64,000 nucleotides of DNA from Prorocentrum cordatum (GCA_963575745.1 CAUYUJ010007502.1:407001-471000), one strand, 5' to 3'. Counted from the stretch's first letter, positions 57,201-58,565 are shown. Notes: a model not told the origin generated them from the letters alone. Translations and numbers: made by a program.

Positions 57201-58565
57201 GTCGCCCCGGCCGTCCGCTGGAGAGCCGAGTCGTGACCCAGTGGGCAGCGTCAGGGGGGAAGAGGCGCAGAGGGGGACGTGTCGACACCGCATCGCCCAG
57301 GCATCGCCGATGCGGGCCAGATAGGCCAGGGGGAGGAGGGGAGGGGGGTCCTAGAGGGGGAGGAGGAGGGGGAGGAGGAGGAGGAGGAGGAGGAGGAGGA
57401 GGAGGAGGAGGAAGAGGAGGAGGGGGAGGAGGAGGACCCCGCCCAGCTGGTGAGAGCCTGATAGCCCACCCCGCCCAGGAAGGCGCGGAGTCGTTCTCAG
57501 GGGCATGTCGCCGATCTGTCGGCGATGTATTGCCGGTTCCAGGTCGGTGTTCCCCCCTGAGCCAGTCCCACCCTGTCGTTCCCCCTCCACTGGTGGCGGC
57601 CAAGAGGGGGGCGATGACTAGGGGGCAATGACCAGGGAGTCGGGGCCCCGTAGCTGGGGATTTGGGTAAACCAGGACATGGGGCGTGCCCCCCGACAAAA
57701 CTGCGGCCATGGGTCGAAATATGTTCCATTCTTCGTTCTCCCCAGGTGGCATTGTCAAAGCCCTGGTTGGCAATGTCCTTGCGCAGGGGGCCCTGGGCTC
57801 GGCGCTCTCGAGGGGAGTGCTTGGATCGAGGGGCAGTGCTCACAGACGGCGTGCCGAGTGCTCTTGCGCAAGTGAAGGAGTCATGGCGGGAGATCATCTC
57901 TGATCTCCTGTCCACAGGGGGGGGCCGGGGAGCCCGAGACCGTCCACGCCTGCAGCCGGTGCGGCAGCCGTTTCGCCGGGAGGTTCCTCACAGCTTCTTT
58001 CGGGGATCGTGTTCTCGCCAGAATGCTGGCTGCATTTTTAGCCCAGATGGGGTGCGCATGGCGGTCCCGGCTGCGCTCACCAAAGTCCCGCCTCTTCACC
58101 TGTGCTGCTAGTAGGGTTCTTTGATGGCGCGTGCTTCATCATTTTCACGTCCTGGGGCCCCCGCTGGTCCCAGGACCTTCAACACGGGATGAAAGTCTGG
58201 CCTCCAAGAAGGGATCCAGACCTCTAGGGGGCACGTTGTGAAAACGACAAGTCTGCTGATGTGTGGGATGCCTTGTCCAGTAGGGCGTGTACATCGCGCC
58301 AGGGCCCAGGATGGCGCCCGCTGGTACTGTGTGTGCGCACGGGTATCCTGTTCGCTTTCTCTCTCTCTCTCTCTCTCTCTCGTCCGCCTCTCCTTCGCTG
58401 TCTCTCTCCTCGCTCTCCCTCCTCCCGACCACCGACGTCCTTTCCATGCCTTTTTGCCTTTCCCACACGGGCAGATATTTCTGCCACTCCAGCTGCTGAC
58501 TGGGGCCAGCAGAGTGCCGTGAGAGCCGAGGTGCGAACGCCTACTTCGACATGGAGTGGGTGAAG
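11232..58565 (+). CDS. Glycoside hydrolase family 16 (beta-glucanase/laminarinase-like) gene, 11 exons, 5' and 3' ends not found
   Basis: Joined exons: 11232-11340, 20105-20208, 21177-21300, 23396-23462, 24128-24180, 32628-32682, 36905-36987, 50476-50550, 50990-51033, 52833-52894, 58531-58565. They read as one uninterrupted frame of about 270 codons with the GH16 order: WPAVW, the catalytic G-E-L-D-L-M-E-Y box, SFHTGLDNHCKLD, two Cys-rich stretches, GAEWTEDYLKIF, YVIAYYPFAAS, LNLGFCGDWASK, DCCTQFIIDEGGDYG and YFDMEWVK. In the family (general knowledge) the first Glu of ExDxxE is the nucleophile and the second the acid/base; substrates are beta-1,3 or mixed beta-1,3/1,4-glucans, usually outside the cell or in a lytic compartment. 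The upstream strand region and any signal peptide are missing, so location is unknown. Introns are 0.4-13.5 kb with GA, GC or one GT donor and AG acceptors. Exon identities are strong. Exact boundaries are my inference from phase and AG acceptors. Confidence 0.82.
11405..11520 (+). repeat. Dispersed repeat M9, copy 1
   Basis: Contains TCGATCCGGCTCGAGAGATG, GCACAGGAAAACATCGGG and GATGTTTCACGATG. The same blocks occur at 59105-59235 (+) and, inverted, at 23880-24000. Confidence 0.55.
11620..12930 (-). pseudogene. Unidentified - strand coding relic in intron 1
   Basis: High G/C third positions and protein-like reading on the - strand: EPPTLDIQSAVKVFKRTACI and following (12595-12930), LEVPLTSLQVADECQIIQDK (about 12600-12480), then WKPPTFTWEASTVAHDVKRL with DFMLSHARYM (12210-12100). 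T-F-T-W...K-R-L-D-F-M-L recalls the C-terminal part of a LINE endonuclease, and an out-of-frame S-D-H-R follows, but this is weak. Several stops and frameshifts. Most likely another retroelement remnant. Confidence 0.4.
13140..13210. repeat. Small palindromic AT-rich site
   Basis: ATTGTATATCGAAA occurs three times around the palindrome CGTACGTACGACGTACG (about 13172-13188). It could form a hairpin. No function suggested by context. Confidence 0.45.
13575..13673 (+). repeat. CTC triplet array
   Basis: Nearly pure CTC on the + strand. Antisense frames read poly-Glu. Confidence 0.9.
13674..15200. other. Intron 1, GC-rich stretch without recognised gene
   Basis: Frames stay open on both strands (783-1504 and 1959-2747 relative to 13000) because of base composition. 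AAAATATGGG is repeated near 13890-13955. Nothing assignable. Confidence 0.35.
15228..15430 (+). repeat. CTC-rich array
   Basis: CTC and CTTCC tracts, imperfect, flanked by pyrimidine-rich sequence to about 15430. Confidence 0.8.
15660..16560 (+). repeat. Degenerate tandem repeat, unit about 140-153 bp
   Basis: Successive unit starts CTGAGACATCCCCAC at about 16040, 16192, 16345 and 16484. Each carries GCGCGAACGGG, a second GAGACATCCTCACA, and GGGCAACTAAACAGGC. Older, more diverged units reach back to 15660, and an (ACG)n run sits at 15789-15822. A short GAGTCTGAGT-type repeat follows at 16560-16680. Confidence 0.7.
17040..17245 (+). repeat. Degenerate short repeats with ATTCACA motifs
   Basis: Five to six spaced copies of (C)CAAxATGTGxATTCACA. 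One contains the perfect palindrome TGTGAATTCACA (about 17176-17187). Confidence 0.55.
17250..18900. other. AT-richer unique part of intron 1
   Basis: 17650-18130 is the least GC-rich stretch so far, with many GTTAGC/GCTAAC words and two GGCGGGGCT(A/G)GC repeats near 18080-18110. (AC)n at about 18211-18226. No exon recognised. Confidence 0.4.
18902..18957 (+). repeat. GAG array
   Basis: Short pure GAG run in intron 1. Confidence 0.85.
19550..19625 (+). repeat. Dispersed repeat with GGGCCCAGGATGGC
   Basis: GGCGTGTACACCATGCTAGG followed by GCCCAGGATGGCCCTCGCTGG. Close matches at 58270-58330 and 58960-59010. Confidence 0.45.
19672..19860 (+). mobile_element. Dispersed repeat M5 with short terminal inverted repeats
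   Basis: The left end CTTAGCGTGTCGCGCCGCC and the right end GCCGCGACACGCTGAGC are inverted copies. The interior has CAGCCTCTCGCCCCGCGG and GAGCGG. Related copies at 31810-31985 and 9725-9865. Confidence 0.5.
19886..19952 (+). repeat. GAG array
   Basis: Located about 150 bp upstream of GH16 exon 2. A (CG)7 run follows at 20081-20094. Confidence 0.85.
20105..20208 (+). CDS. GH16 exon 2
   Basis: Reads DIPSRSSFHTGLDNHCKLD, then PSLLNQPGCPQFTDAE. It continues EYCN of exon 1 into the family pattern (E-Y-x-N-D-x-P-S-x-x-S-F-H-T-G). The acceptor is GAG at 20102-20104. The donor is GT at 20209, the only canonical GT donor in this gene. The intron before it is 8,764 bp. Confidence 0.8.
20561..20738 (+). 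mobile_element. Palindromic element M2, copy 1 (intron 2)
   Basis: Left end AGGCCGCCCAATTAGGGCC, GTCGGAGGATCTCGCCGCAT, a central CATCGGCGATGC palindrome, right end CCCCACGTACTCGGGCCACA...TTGGGCG, which inverts the left end. Confidence 0.6.
20980..21135 (+). mobile_element. Palindromic element M2, copy 2 (intron 2), right end lost
   Basis: Left end AGGCCTCCCAGGTGGGGTCC. A perfect 24-bp palindrome lies at 21027-21050 (arms GCATCGCCGATG). It breaks off near 21135, 42 bp before exon 3. Confidence 0.65.
21177..21300 (+). CDS. GH16 exon 3
   Basis: Contains TADFTGDYDCVTNYPTQIGC followed by APNALPLETGEQL, the Cys-rich insert after the catalytic exon. The start after ATAG is inferred from phase. The end is either CTG 21300 with a GC donor, which gives GEQL-ASQP, or ACC 21306 with a GT donor. 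The first repeats G|GCGA at both intron ends and gives the better protein. Two palindromic repeat elements lie in the intron before it. Confidence 0.75.
22185..22325 (+). repeat. Dispersed repeat U, copy
   Basis: CACTCGTCGCCGATAGGGGC, then AGGAGCCTATC, then TCGGCGATCCATCGCCGCTT and GGGTCGACGTTTCCCCC. Same block order at 30065, 57465 and 61485. Confidence 0.55.
22400..22565 (+). mobile_element. Inverted-repeat element M6, copy 1
   Basis: GGATCTGCGCTGGGCCCCCT, CGGCGGCGCCTCC, CAGGCGCGCTCAGCGCGCC, then GATTCAATAGATCTGCG. Same plan as 26888-27065 and 52053-52216 but more diverged on the right. Confidence 0.5.
22893..23140 (+). repeat. GAG-rich arrays in intron 3
   Basis: GAG tracts at 22893-22960 and 23098-23130 with purine-rich DNA between. 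Purine-rich sequence continues to the exon 4 acceptor. Confidence 0.8.
23396..23462 (+). CDS. GH16 exon 4
   Basis: Reads ASQPIIVGAEWTEDYLKIF then KMP. The x-x-E-W-T-x-x-x-x-K-I-F strand is the core GH16 beta-strand after the catalytic exon. Acceptor CACAG. Donor CCAG|GC, with CCAG repeated at the 3' end of the intron. Downstream the same frame runs into an acidic GAG array and is not coding. Confidence 0.8.
23463..23880. repeat. GAG/GAC arrays in intron 4
   Basis: GAGGAGGACGAGGACGA-type DNA from about 23500 to 23700, following exon 4 in the same open frame. This is why exon 4 appears to belong to an acidic protein; I treat it as intron. Confidence 0.7.
23880..24000 (-). repeat. Dispersed repeat M9, inverted copy
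   Basis: Read on the - strand: TTTTCGCCCGGTTTCGGGCC, GACCCTCACAGATCGATCCG, GCTCGAAGAATGGTGCAGAA. Matches 59105-59235. Confidence 0.6.
24128..24180 (+). CDS. GH16 exon 5
   Basis: Reads SMEPPDLASDTPQPDTW after a split Ala codon. Matches the P-x-D-L-A-x-x-x-P-x-P-D-T-W segment. The donor is inferred as GA (TGG|GACC). Because GGACC also occurs at the acceptor of exon 6, the cut can be slid. Very short (53 nt). Confidence 0.7.
24312..25565 (+). mobile_element. Dispersed repeat M10, split by a minisatellite
   Basis: The left part (24312-24415: GGAACATGTTTGGTTGAGAC then TGTCTTGTTCATAAAACTATG) and right part (25490-25565: GGTTCTAAGAGCATGTCGTG then GTAGGCCTCTAGGAATGCCA) together match the uninterrupted copy at 26219-26374. 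The 140-bp tandem array sits between them. Confidence 0.55.
24440..25375 (+). repeat. Minisatellite, 7 units of about 131-149 bp with nested 9-bp repeats
   Basis: The CCGGCACC landmark ends at 24480, 24620, 24760, 24909, 25049, 25181 and 25312. Inside each unit GGATCCGCT is repeated 2 to 4 times, which accounts for the 9-bp length steps. Units are otherwise almost identical, so amplification is recent. Both strands are open across it (DPLDPLDP on +), which is a repeat artefact. Confidence 0.92.
25585..25748 (+). repeat. GAG arrays in intron 5
   Basis: Two GAG blocks separated by GAG/AAG-rich DNA. Confidence 0.85.
25940..26130 (+). repeat. Dispersed repeat M7, copy 1
   Basis: GGGGTCACCGCACAG, GGTCGTTCTCCGAGGACGTC, GACAGGGGCCTCCGGGGTCC, GTGCGGTGACGGACCGTGCG, TCACCGCACGGTCTGTCACC. 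The same block order is at 56600-56800. The ends are inverted copies (GGTCACCGCAC). Confidence 0.65.
26149..26185 (+). mobile_element. M1 left end, solo
   Basis: TCGAGCGTGTCCCTCTGCAG only. The rest is replaced by M10-related sequence, then a complete M1 starts at 26375. Confidence 0.5.
26219..26374 (+). repeat. Dispersed repeat M10, uninterrupted copy
   Basis: GTTCTAAGAACCTTTGG, CAGAACATGTCTGGCTGAGA, CTGTCTTGTACTC, GGTTCTTAAAACATTCCGTC, GTAGGACTATAGAAATACCC. Intact reference for the split copy at 24312-25565. Confidence 0.55.
26375..26526 (+). mobile_element. TIR element family M1, copy 3 (152 bp)
   Basis: Ends TCGGTCCCTGCTAAACAGG and CTGTAGGAGGACATGCCCGA. The interior GACAGTCAAACATTAG...TTCACCCAAAATCCACC aligns with copies 1 and 2. 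The most diverged copy. Confidence 0.62.
26888..27065 (+). mobile_element. Inverted-repeat element M6, copy 2
   Basis: The left arm from about 26888 (CATAAGCGTAAACTTTTAGC then TTTCTTGGATCGGCGC) is mirrored by the right arm (GCGCAGATCCAAGAAGTCCA...AAAAGTGTATGTTTATG). GC-rich core GGCGGCGCCTCCGGCGCCGC. Arms about 50-55 bp. Confidence 0.65.
27459..28378 (+). repeat. CAT/CAG microsatellite, about 920 bp
   Basis: ATC/CAT triplets interspersed with CAGCAT. Frames on either strand read poly-Ser/His/Ile or poly-Asp/Met and are artefacts. Confidence 0.92.
28385..29728 (+). repeat. 88-bp minisatellite, about 15 degenerate units
   Basis: GCATGG landmarks recur every 88 bp at the left end (CATGG at 28439, 28527, 28615). 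The unit carries TACTCGGGCCCA, TCTGGCACACCCCTCACACG, TTCGTGGCCCCATAGGGAGC, TCCACCGAAGGCCCCAGTGG. 88 is not a multiple of 3, so it is not a coding repeat. Confidence 0.88.
29900..30000 (+). repeat. Dispersed repeat M8, copy 1
   Basis: GCGCTCCAGCAGCGGCGCCT, CGCCGAGGGCCCTCCCCGGG, CGTCCCGAGCGGCCGCCGGA. Copies at 56505-56590 and 57160-57240. Confidence 0.5.
30065..30215 (+). repeat. Dispersed repeat U, copy
   Basis: GGGCACTGGTCGCCGAGAGG, AGCCCGATAGCCCC, CATCGGCGACGTATTGCAGA, TTCTAGGTCGATGCGTCCCC. Confidence 0.55.
30255..30345 (+). repeat. Dispersed repeat with CATGGC...GCCATGA palindrome, copy 2
   Basis: Matches 10240-10370. Both follow or lie next to G-runs and GATGACTAGG-like sequence. Confidence 0.5.
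30346..31800. other. Intron 5 stretch without recognised gene
   Basis: GTC triplets at about 31142-31172, otherwise GC-rich unique sequence with open frames on both strands. Nothing assignable. Confidence 0.35.
31810..31985 (+). repeat. Dispersed repeat M5, copy
   Basis: CTTAGCGTGTCGCGCCGCCG at the left, CAGCCTCCCGCCCCGCGGAG inside, CACAGCGTGCC at the right. Aligns with 19672-19860. Confidence 0.5.
32460..32560 (+). repeat. Dispersed repeat with GGCCCTTGCATCCTT
   Basis: TTCGAAGAACG twice, then GAGGCCCTTGCATCCTTACC and GCGCATCCTT. Partner at 33815-33885. It lies about 70 bp upstream of GH16 exon 6. Confidence 0.45.
32628..32682 (+). CDS. GH16 exon 6
   Basis: Reads DRYVIAYYPFAASERNIP plus the first base of Gly. 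It supplies the W/Y-V-I-x-Y-Y-P-F-A-A-S strand expected between D-T-W and G-S-C-P. Acceptor CACAG. The donor CCAG|GA has CCAGG repeated at the acceptor of exon 7. It lies 8.4 kb from exon 5. Confidence 0.8.
32805..32915 (+). repeat. CAG microsatellite
   Basis: CAGCAG runs at 32806-32835 and 32883-32910 with interruptions. Confidence 0.75.
32995..33200 (+). repeat. Degenerate CTCTTGG repeats
   Basis: GCCTCTTGGAG/GCCTCTTGGCG words every 15-40 bp. A similar domain lies at 62235-62700. Confidence 0.55.
33567..33765 (+). mobile_element. TIR element M4 (199 bp)
   Basis: The left arm CCAAGGGTACTCCAGATTTC then GTAATAAAGGGAGGGGG is mirrored by the right arm (CCCCCTCCCTTTTATTACAA then AATCTGGAGTACCCTTGG). 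About 40-bp arms with two or three mismatches, interior 110 bp, no coding potential. Confidence 0.8.
33815..33885 (+). repeat. Dispersed repeat with GGCCCTTGCATCCTT, copy 2
   Basis: CTTCGAAATGGGCG, CAAGGCCCTTGCATCCTTTA, TCGCGCACCCTTACC. Matches 32460-32560. Confidence 0.45.
34443..34738. mobile_element. 296-bp insertion flanked by a 20-bp direct repeat
   Basis: CCCCTCTGCATTCCCCCCTG is present at 34423-34442 and again at 34739-34758. The insert has a GC-balanced left part, an (AT)n/(TATG)n microsatellite (34553-34700) and ends ATAGCTCAAAAACCCAGAG. The 20-bp duplication looks like a target-site duplication. Confidence 0.65.
34553..34700. repeat. AT/TATG microsatellite
   Basis: (TA)n at 34553-34612 followed by CATATACATAAA-type repeats. 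Lies inside the 296-bp insertion. Confidence 0.85.
35095..35640 (+). repeat. 10-bp satellite, unit about TTGCTTGGCA
   Basis: Over 500 bp of TTGCTTGGCATTGCTTGGCG-type DNA with single-base drift. Antisense frames read (A/S)NAKQCQ repeats, an artefact. Confidence 0.85.
35641..36384. other. Unique sequence in intron 6
   Basis: Moderate GC, no recognised exon or repeat. Confidence 0.35.
36385..36808 (+). repeat. CAT/CAG microsatellite, about 424 bp
   Basis: Same type as 27459-28378. Ends about 100 bp before exon 7. Confidence 0.9.
36905..36987 (+). CDS. GH16 exon 7
   Basis: Reads SCPNPANVMAAQQLVLN then LGFCGDWASK. L-N-x-x-F-C-G-D-W-A is among the most conserved strands of this GH16 subgroup. 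Acceptor CCAG. Donor AAG|GA, with AG|GAG repeated at the acceptor of exon 8. A 424-bp CAT/CAG array ends about 100 bp upstream. Confidence 0.83.
37220..37396 (+). repeat. Head-to-head GAG then CTC arrays
   Basis: GAG at about 37225-37275 and CTC at 37297-37396, separated by about 25 bp containing TTCTTTTCGTTTACC. The two halves are complementary and can fold into a long hairpin. Confidence 0.85.
37580..37685 (+). repeat. CTC array
   Basis: CTC/CTG-rich run just upstream of retroelement R2. Confidence 0.8.
37900..39078 (+). pseudogene. R2 N-terminal zinc finger and coiled coil
   Basis: Finger VVCRSCSEWWWSDRVEAMCY then TCSCGQ (C-x2-C, W, C-x-C or C-x2-C) at about 37995-38085. Coil EELAKALQLATNTIGTMELA, then after a frameshift near 38340 AVNRQIEAAAKAAALVEAKA and on to SQKVLKSF at about 38960. 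A 16-Glu run is encoded by a GAG array (38598-38645). A probable RNA-binding, ORF1-like part fused to the endonuclease ORF. At least two frameshifts. Confidence 0.6.
39079..39470 (+). pseudogene. R2 endonuclease, N-terminal half
   Basis: FFASPATWGPTAKLWTGQQS then YDAHAFPETQAAEVALEQTK matches N-x-T-S-W-G-P...D-A-x-x-x-x-E-T of EEP nucleases, with the catalytic Glu present. After a frameshift near 39235: GTPRGAATVLRGHLRA, then DWTPITWHLEGATITVVSPP with LDSG. It breaks off at about 39470 against inverted RT sequence. Confidence 0.65.
39480..40430 (-). pseudogene. R2 reverse transcriptase (inverted)
   Basis: VDRLLCRDLTRLPAARRQQT, then WQLLRAVATLAPKPMKG (the motif-1 L-x-P-K-P), then after a frameshift WDAAVAGNSFWREAMQRIV, ALADVEKFYDSL (motif A, Asp at about 39985-39990), CADRPVLAGSRHSNNIAKTV (motif B-like), ARAWFDDIS (motif C, both Asp present, about 39701-39709) and RLRPAGKSVIF-like motif D. 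The longest intact frame is 40251-39280. Its end past 39480 reads antisense endonuclease. Confidence 0.72.
40431..41000 (-). pseudogene. R2 linker between endonuclease and RT (inverted)
   Basis: Helical fragments in two frames: DTEAAAETARLHRRLRRPRL then SLDALEADIAQCMATQAKGG, and IHAEKGAANCPKGMVDAKSR then FARIQRCGEVARITHGQML. No catalytic motif. Position and charge pattern fit the EN-RT linker of the element. Confidence 0.45.
41001..42125 (-). pseudogene. R2 endonuclease, C-terminal half, and Arg/Glu-rich tail (inverted)
   Basis: RPVRGGFDVEPRASKDSGWP, then GAAPLAALPDGRRACFLGQS, QSNIDFAMANSQGVGLAKG, DAPWKPRAGLKAALRGEAQA. It matches the C-terminal EEP blocks: G-D-F-N (here G-G-F-D), T-C, G-x-x-x-x-I-D, P-W-x-P-H-x-G-L. 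The Asp and Asn of GDFN and the final His are lost, so it is inactive. It directly completes the half that stops at 39470 on the + strand. Confidence 0.65.
42126..43240 (+). pseudogene. R2 post-RT region with Cys/His-poor finger
   Basis: Back on the + strand: AKATGRRFGAVGAWPTRPKL, ARRQLRAWFDLWDERRPEA, WELGPDTGGPGYWVDRGGGH then WKSPEGERAGDPRDIAEALL, EFDETDCRRERDAEEDDLHR, and IFWPRGPTPKAWAVPPP. This is the order expected between RT and RNase H in dinoflagellate elements. Frames change at about 42560, 42770, 42880 and 43240. Confidence 0.55.
43241..43840 (+). pseudogene. R2 RNase H domain
   Basis: GWGWAVLETTCQALCPS, GSRQINNKSELRAFISSLES (N-N-K-x-E-L helix with its Glu), GPMAHWADSEITFKGW (central D-S, about 43411-43420), NGDFWRRVRKAL (N-x-D-x-W), MHHMNSHMDAQ, then after a frameshift near 43620 ANARLANAGARQHAI. 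The first catalytic Asp strand is not clear. Helical tail ARTRIAECTKDAIRSGPDES. Confidence 0.68.
43841..44330 (+). pseudogene. R2 C-terminal zinc-finger segment
   Basis: MRHAALSGLQGRFATQCPGP, RRVSFYGVEPHETHPLRW, a stop, then SRWHCTKCGSSATEMVSAKL, QAPCRGQPSCESRGYQLAAW. C-x2-C with later Cys and Trp resembles the terminal finger of this element class. Several stops. Confidence 0.5.
44335..44580 (+). repeat. Direct repeat around a GAG array
   Basis: CAGCGCACGCGTGTCGGAGC-CGAG at 44343-44366 recurs as CAGCGCCCACGTGTCGGAGC-CGAG at about 44502-44525, with GAG at 44445-44478 between. It could be a tail duplication of R2 or its boundary. Confidence 0.5.
44690..45751 (+). pseudogene. Copia-like retroelement aspartic-protease region
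   Basis: The 44488-45363 frame contains CATQVYHSRPQLPSSELSAI, VDPGAWTNLAGEKLARQQRR and LMSKPLNVQGDGNGAQERAH. After a stop/frameshift near 45364 the frame ending at 45751 continues SGLPGLLGLRRAELTRAILD, VGPRELILPGGGDIQIHWP. D-P-G-A-W-T-N-L stands where D-T/S-G-A is expected, followed by L-P-x-L-L-G-L and a hydrophobic flap-like strand, as I recall for dinoflagellate Pol proteins of copia type. Integrase, RT and LTRs are not adjacent, so it is a fragment. Confidence 0.5.
45760..46440. other. Unidentified sequence after the protease relic
   Basis: Open on both strands. On + IDIPCAAIDLANQLSRTIEV then MKLHRICRLG faintly resembles the R-x-D-I-x-Y-A...R-Y-L end of a copia RT, but the match is too weak to assign. 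Confidence 0.25.
46441..47144 (+). pseudogene. Unidentified + strand coding relic
   Basis: Three consecutive + strand pieces: VDFAKLPLLIKIKIARWIFD...GERTIYIKP, stop, then HEQGKFVSNTSSWRQRSTAY, EVLPDGWTGITAFLCNQVPP, then after a frameshift near 46890 EAEDVFDDIRDFFFGLGTEE, QFKRLFQGTAIERAGELPVG and a stop at 47142. It reads like one decayed protein. The antisense frame (46692-47456) is also open. Family not recognised; its position suggests retroelement origin. Confidence 0.35.
47296..47368. repeat. AT microsatellite
   Basis: (TA)n with ACATATATAT repeats. The surrounding 47300-47640 is AT-rich with repeated TTGTGCAATCTATGTGG-like words. Confidence 0.85.
47965..48235 (+). repeat. Three ~85-bp tandem units in the left arm of F
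   Basis: GTGGCTGAGGCGCGGCCGGA at about 47968, 48053 and 48138, each ending GTGTCCCGCCGGTGTCCCGC-like. Confidence 0.88.
48300..49050 (+). repeat. 12-bp satellite, forward
   Basis: About 60 units of (G)ATCGATxGTGAG. Reads DLTIDLTIDLTI on one strand and RSIVRSIVRS on the other, an artefact. A GATGAT run precedes it (48230-48290). Confidence 0.92.
49052..49193. mobile_element. Core TIR element of F (142 bp)
   Basis: GTTGGT...CCTCCTTATCACCCGAAG inverted as CTTCGGGTAATAAGGAGG...ACCAAC. About 45-bp arms, interior GCGATAAAAAAGTTTATATG. Related copy at about 3590-3760. Confidence 0.75.
49197..49690 (-). repeat. 12-bp satellite, inverted and interrupted
   Basis: TCGATCTCACTA units mixed with CAACGGGACACCACGGGACA. 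Complementary to 48300-49050. Confidence 0.9.
49690..49880 (+). repeat. Two ~95-bp tandem units in the right arm of F
   Basis: GGACATCGCGAGCCACCGCC...CCTAGCAACGGCGG, then GGACACCGCGAGCCACCGCC...CCTAGCAACGGCGG. Confidence 0.85.
50275..50450 (+). repeat. CAT/CAG and CTC tracts before exon 8
   Basis: ATCATC/CAGCAG at 50280-50395, CTC at 50400-50435. These form the 3' part of intron 7. Confidence 0.7.
50476..50550 (+). CDS. GH16 exon 8
   Basis: Reads EWRNASSCAKRPGYS then PQIPVPTMDE. It continues GDWASK in phase across the 13.5-kb intron 7. Donor proposed as GAG|GC. An alternative donor a few bases later would add AGTG. The Cys here probably pairs within the C-terminal cysteine cluster (inference). 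Confidence 0.7.
50800..50985 (+). mobile_element. Palindromic element M2, copy 3 (fills intron 8)
   Basis: GTTGGTGGGGTCGGACAATC, GATTCATCGGCGATGCGGCT, GATCCCGATTTTCTTCACGC, then GCATCGGCGATGCGGCGCGA, TTCTCCGACGTCATC and GACCCCACATGGGCAGCCTC at the right. The right end is 4 bp from the exon 9 acceptor. Confidence 0.62.
50990..51033 (+). CDS. GH16 exon 9
   Basis: Reads GTCVAVDPHNPKGE plus two bases of Glu. It is 44 nt. Acceptor CAAG. Donor GA|GC. The preceding 439-bp intron consists in large part of a palindromic repeat element (about 50800-50985) whose right end abuts this acceptor. Confidence 0.7.
51590..51910 (+). repeat. Pyrimidine-rich tandem repeat, unit about 63-67 bp
   Basis: CTCTCCCGACGYTGTGCCCC recurs five times from about 51628 to 51910, separated by C/T-rich sequence. 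Confidence 0.8.
51977..52462. mobile_element. Larger inverted repeat around M6 copy 3
   Basis: GGGCTCGAGCTGAACGGTCT near 51990 is mirrored by ACACCGTTCCGCTCGAGCCC near 52430. Within the right arm a ~125-bp unit (GCAAAGGCAG...AAGACGAAGACGGAAA...GCTCGAGCC) is tandemly duplicated. M6 (52053-52216) lies inside. Confidence 0.55.
52053..52216 (+). mobile_element. Inverted-repeat element M6, copy 3
   Basis: GCAGCATAAACATAATATG, CGCGGATTTCTCCTGTCTGC at the left against GATACTAGAAATCAGCGCGG, AAAGTGTATGTGTATGCTG at the right. Core GGCGCCTCGGGCGCCGCCC. Confidence 0.65.
52600..52790 (+). repeat. CTC array before exon 10
   Basis: Near-pure CTC, 190 bp. Here the repeat acts as the polypyrimidine-rich 3' part of the intron. 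Confidence 0.9.
52833..52894 (+). CDS. GH16 exon 10
   Basis: Reads DCCTQFIIDEGGDYGAENYL. Joined to exon 9 it gives KGEEDCCTQF. Acceptor CCCAG. Donor CTCC|GC. It lies 45 bp after a 200-bp CTC array. Confidence 0.78.
53230..53358 (+). repeat. CTC array
   Basis: Near-pure CTC. A second short run at 53488-53520. Antisense poly-Glu frame is an artefact. Confidence 0.9.
53740..54130 (+). other. Exon-like stretch in intron 10
   Basis: LPIVPGLHAWVLSLRLEDIG, DARFARSDASSLAAASSRTS (53740-53943), and MQHIQDDAQASLNGLALCRL, DYAEFT, stop (54009-54087). A perfect GTAAGT follows at 54110. The stop and lack of family match argue against a GH16 exon. Confidence 0.25.
54131..55400. other. Unique sequence in intron 10
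   Basis: Moderate GC, short pyrimidine-rich tract at 54870-54920, CTC run at 55400-55430. No recognised gene. Confidence 0.35.
56203..56318 (+). repeat. GAG array, duplicated
   Basis: Two GAG blocks each ending GAGAAAGAAGCAGG. Confidence 0.88.
56505..56590 (+). repeat. Dispersed repeat M8, copy 2
   Basis: CGCTCCAGCAGCTGCGCCTC, GCCGAGGGCGTTCC, CGTCCCGACGGGCCGCCGGA. Confidence 0.5.
56600..56800 (+). repeat. Dispersed repeat M7, copy 2
   Basis: GGCCTCGGGGTCACCACGCG, GGGTCGTTGCCAGAGGATGT, GACGGGGGCCTCCGAGGTCC, GCGGTGGCGGACCGCGCGGT, TCTTGTCACCACGCG. Aligns over its length with 25940-26130. Confidence 0.65.
56938..57118. repeat. Hairpin-forming repeat of GAAGGATTGCAACAA
   Basis: Three forward copies (GGATTGCAACAA/AGATTGCAACAA at about 56943, 56963, 56984) face five reverse copies (TTTGCAATCC, TTGTTGCAATC at about 57015-57115) across poly-T tracts. 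Confidence 0.75.
57160..57240 (+). repeat. Dispersed repeat M8, copy 3
   Basis: TTGCAGCGGCTGCGCCTCGC, CGAGAGCGCTGCCGGG, CCCCGGCCGTCCGCTGGAGA. Confidence 0.5.
57356..57440 (+). repeat. GAG array
   Basis: Followed at 57465-57570 by dispersed repeat U (CGATCTGTCGGCGATGTATT then CCAGGTCGGTGTTCCCCC). Confidence 0.85.
58270..58385 (+). repeat. GGGCCCAGGATGGC repeat and TC run
   Basis: AGGGCGTGTACATCGCGCCA, GGGCCCAGGATGGCGCCCGC, then (TC)n at 58357-58381. Matches 19550-19625. Confidence 0.5.
58531..58565 (+). CDS. GH16 exon 11, last recognised
   Basis: Reads ANAYFDMEWVK after a split Arg codon and matches the final GH16 strand (Y-F-x-x-x-W-V-K). The donor is proposed at AAG|GC (58566). The open frame continues, but into a palindromic repeat element from 58631, so the last few codons and the stop are probably in a further exon I could not find. 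Confidence 0.65.
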
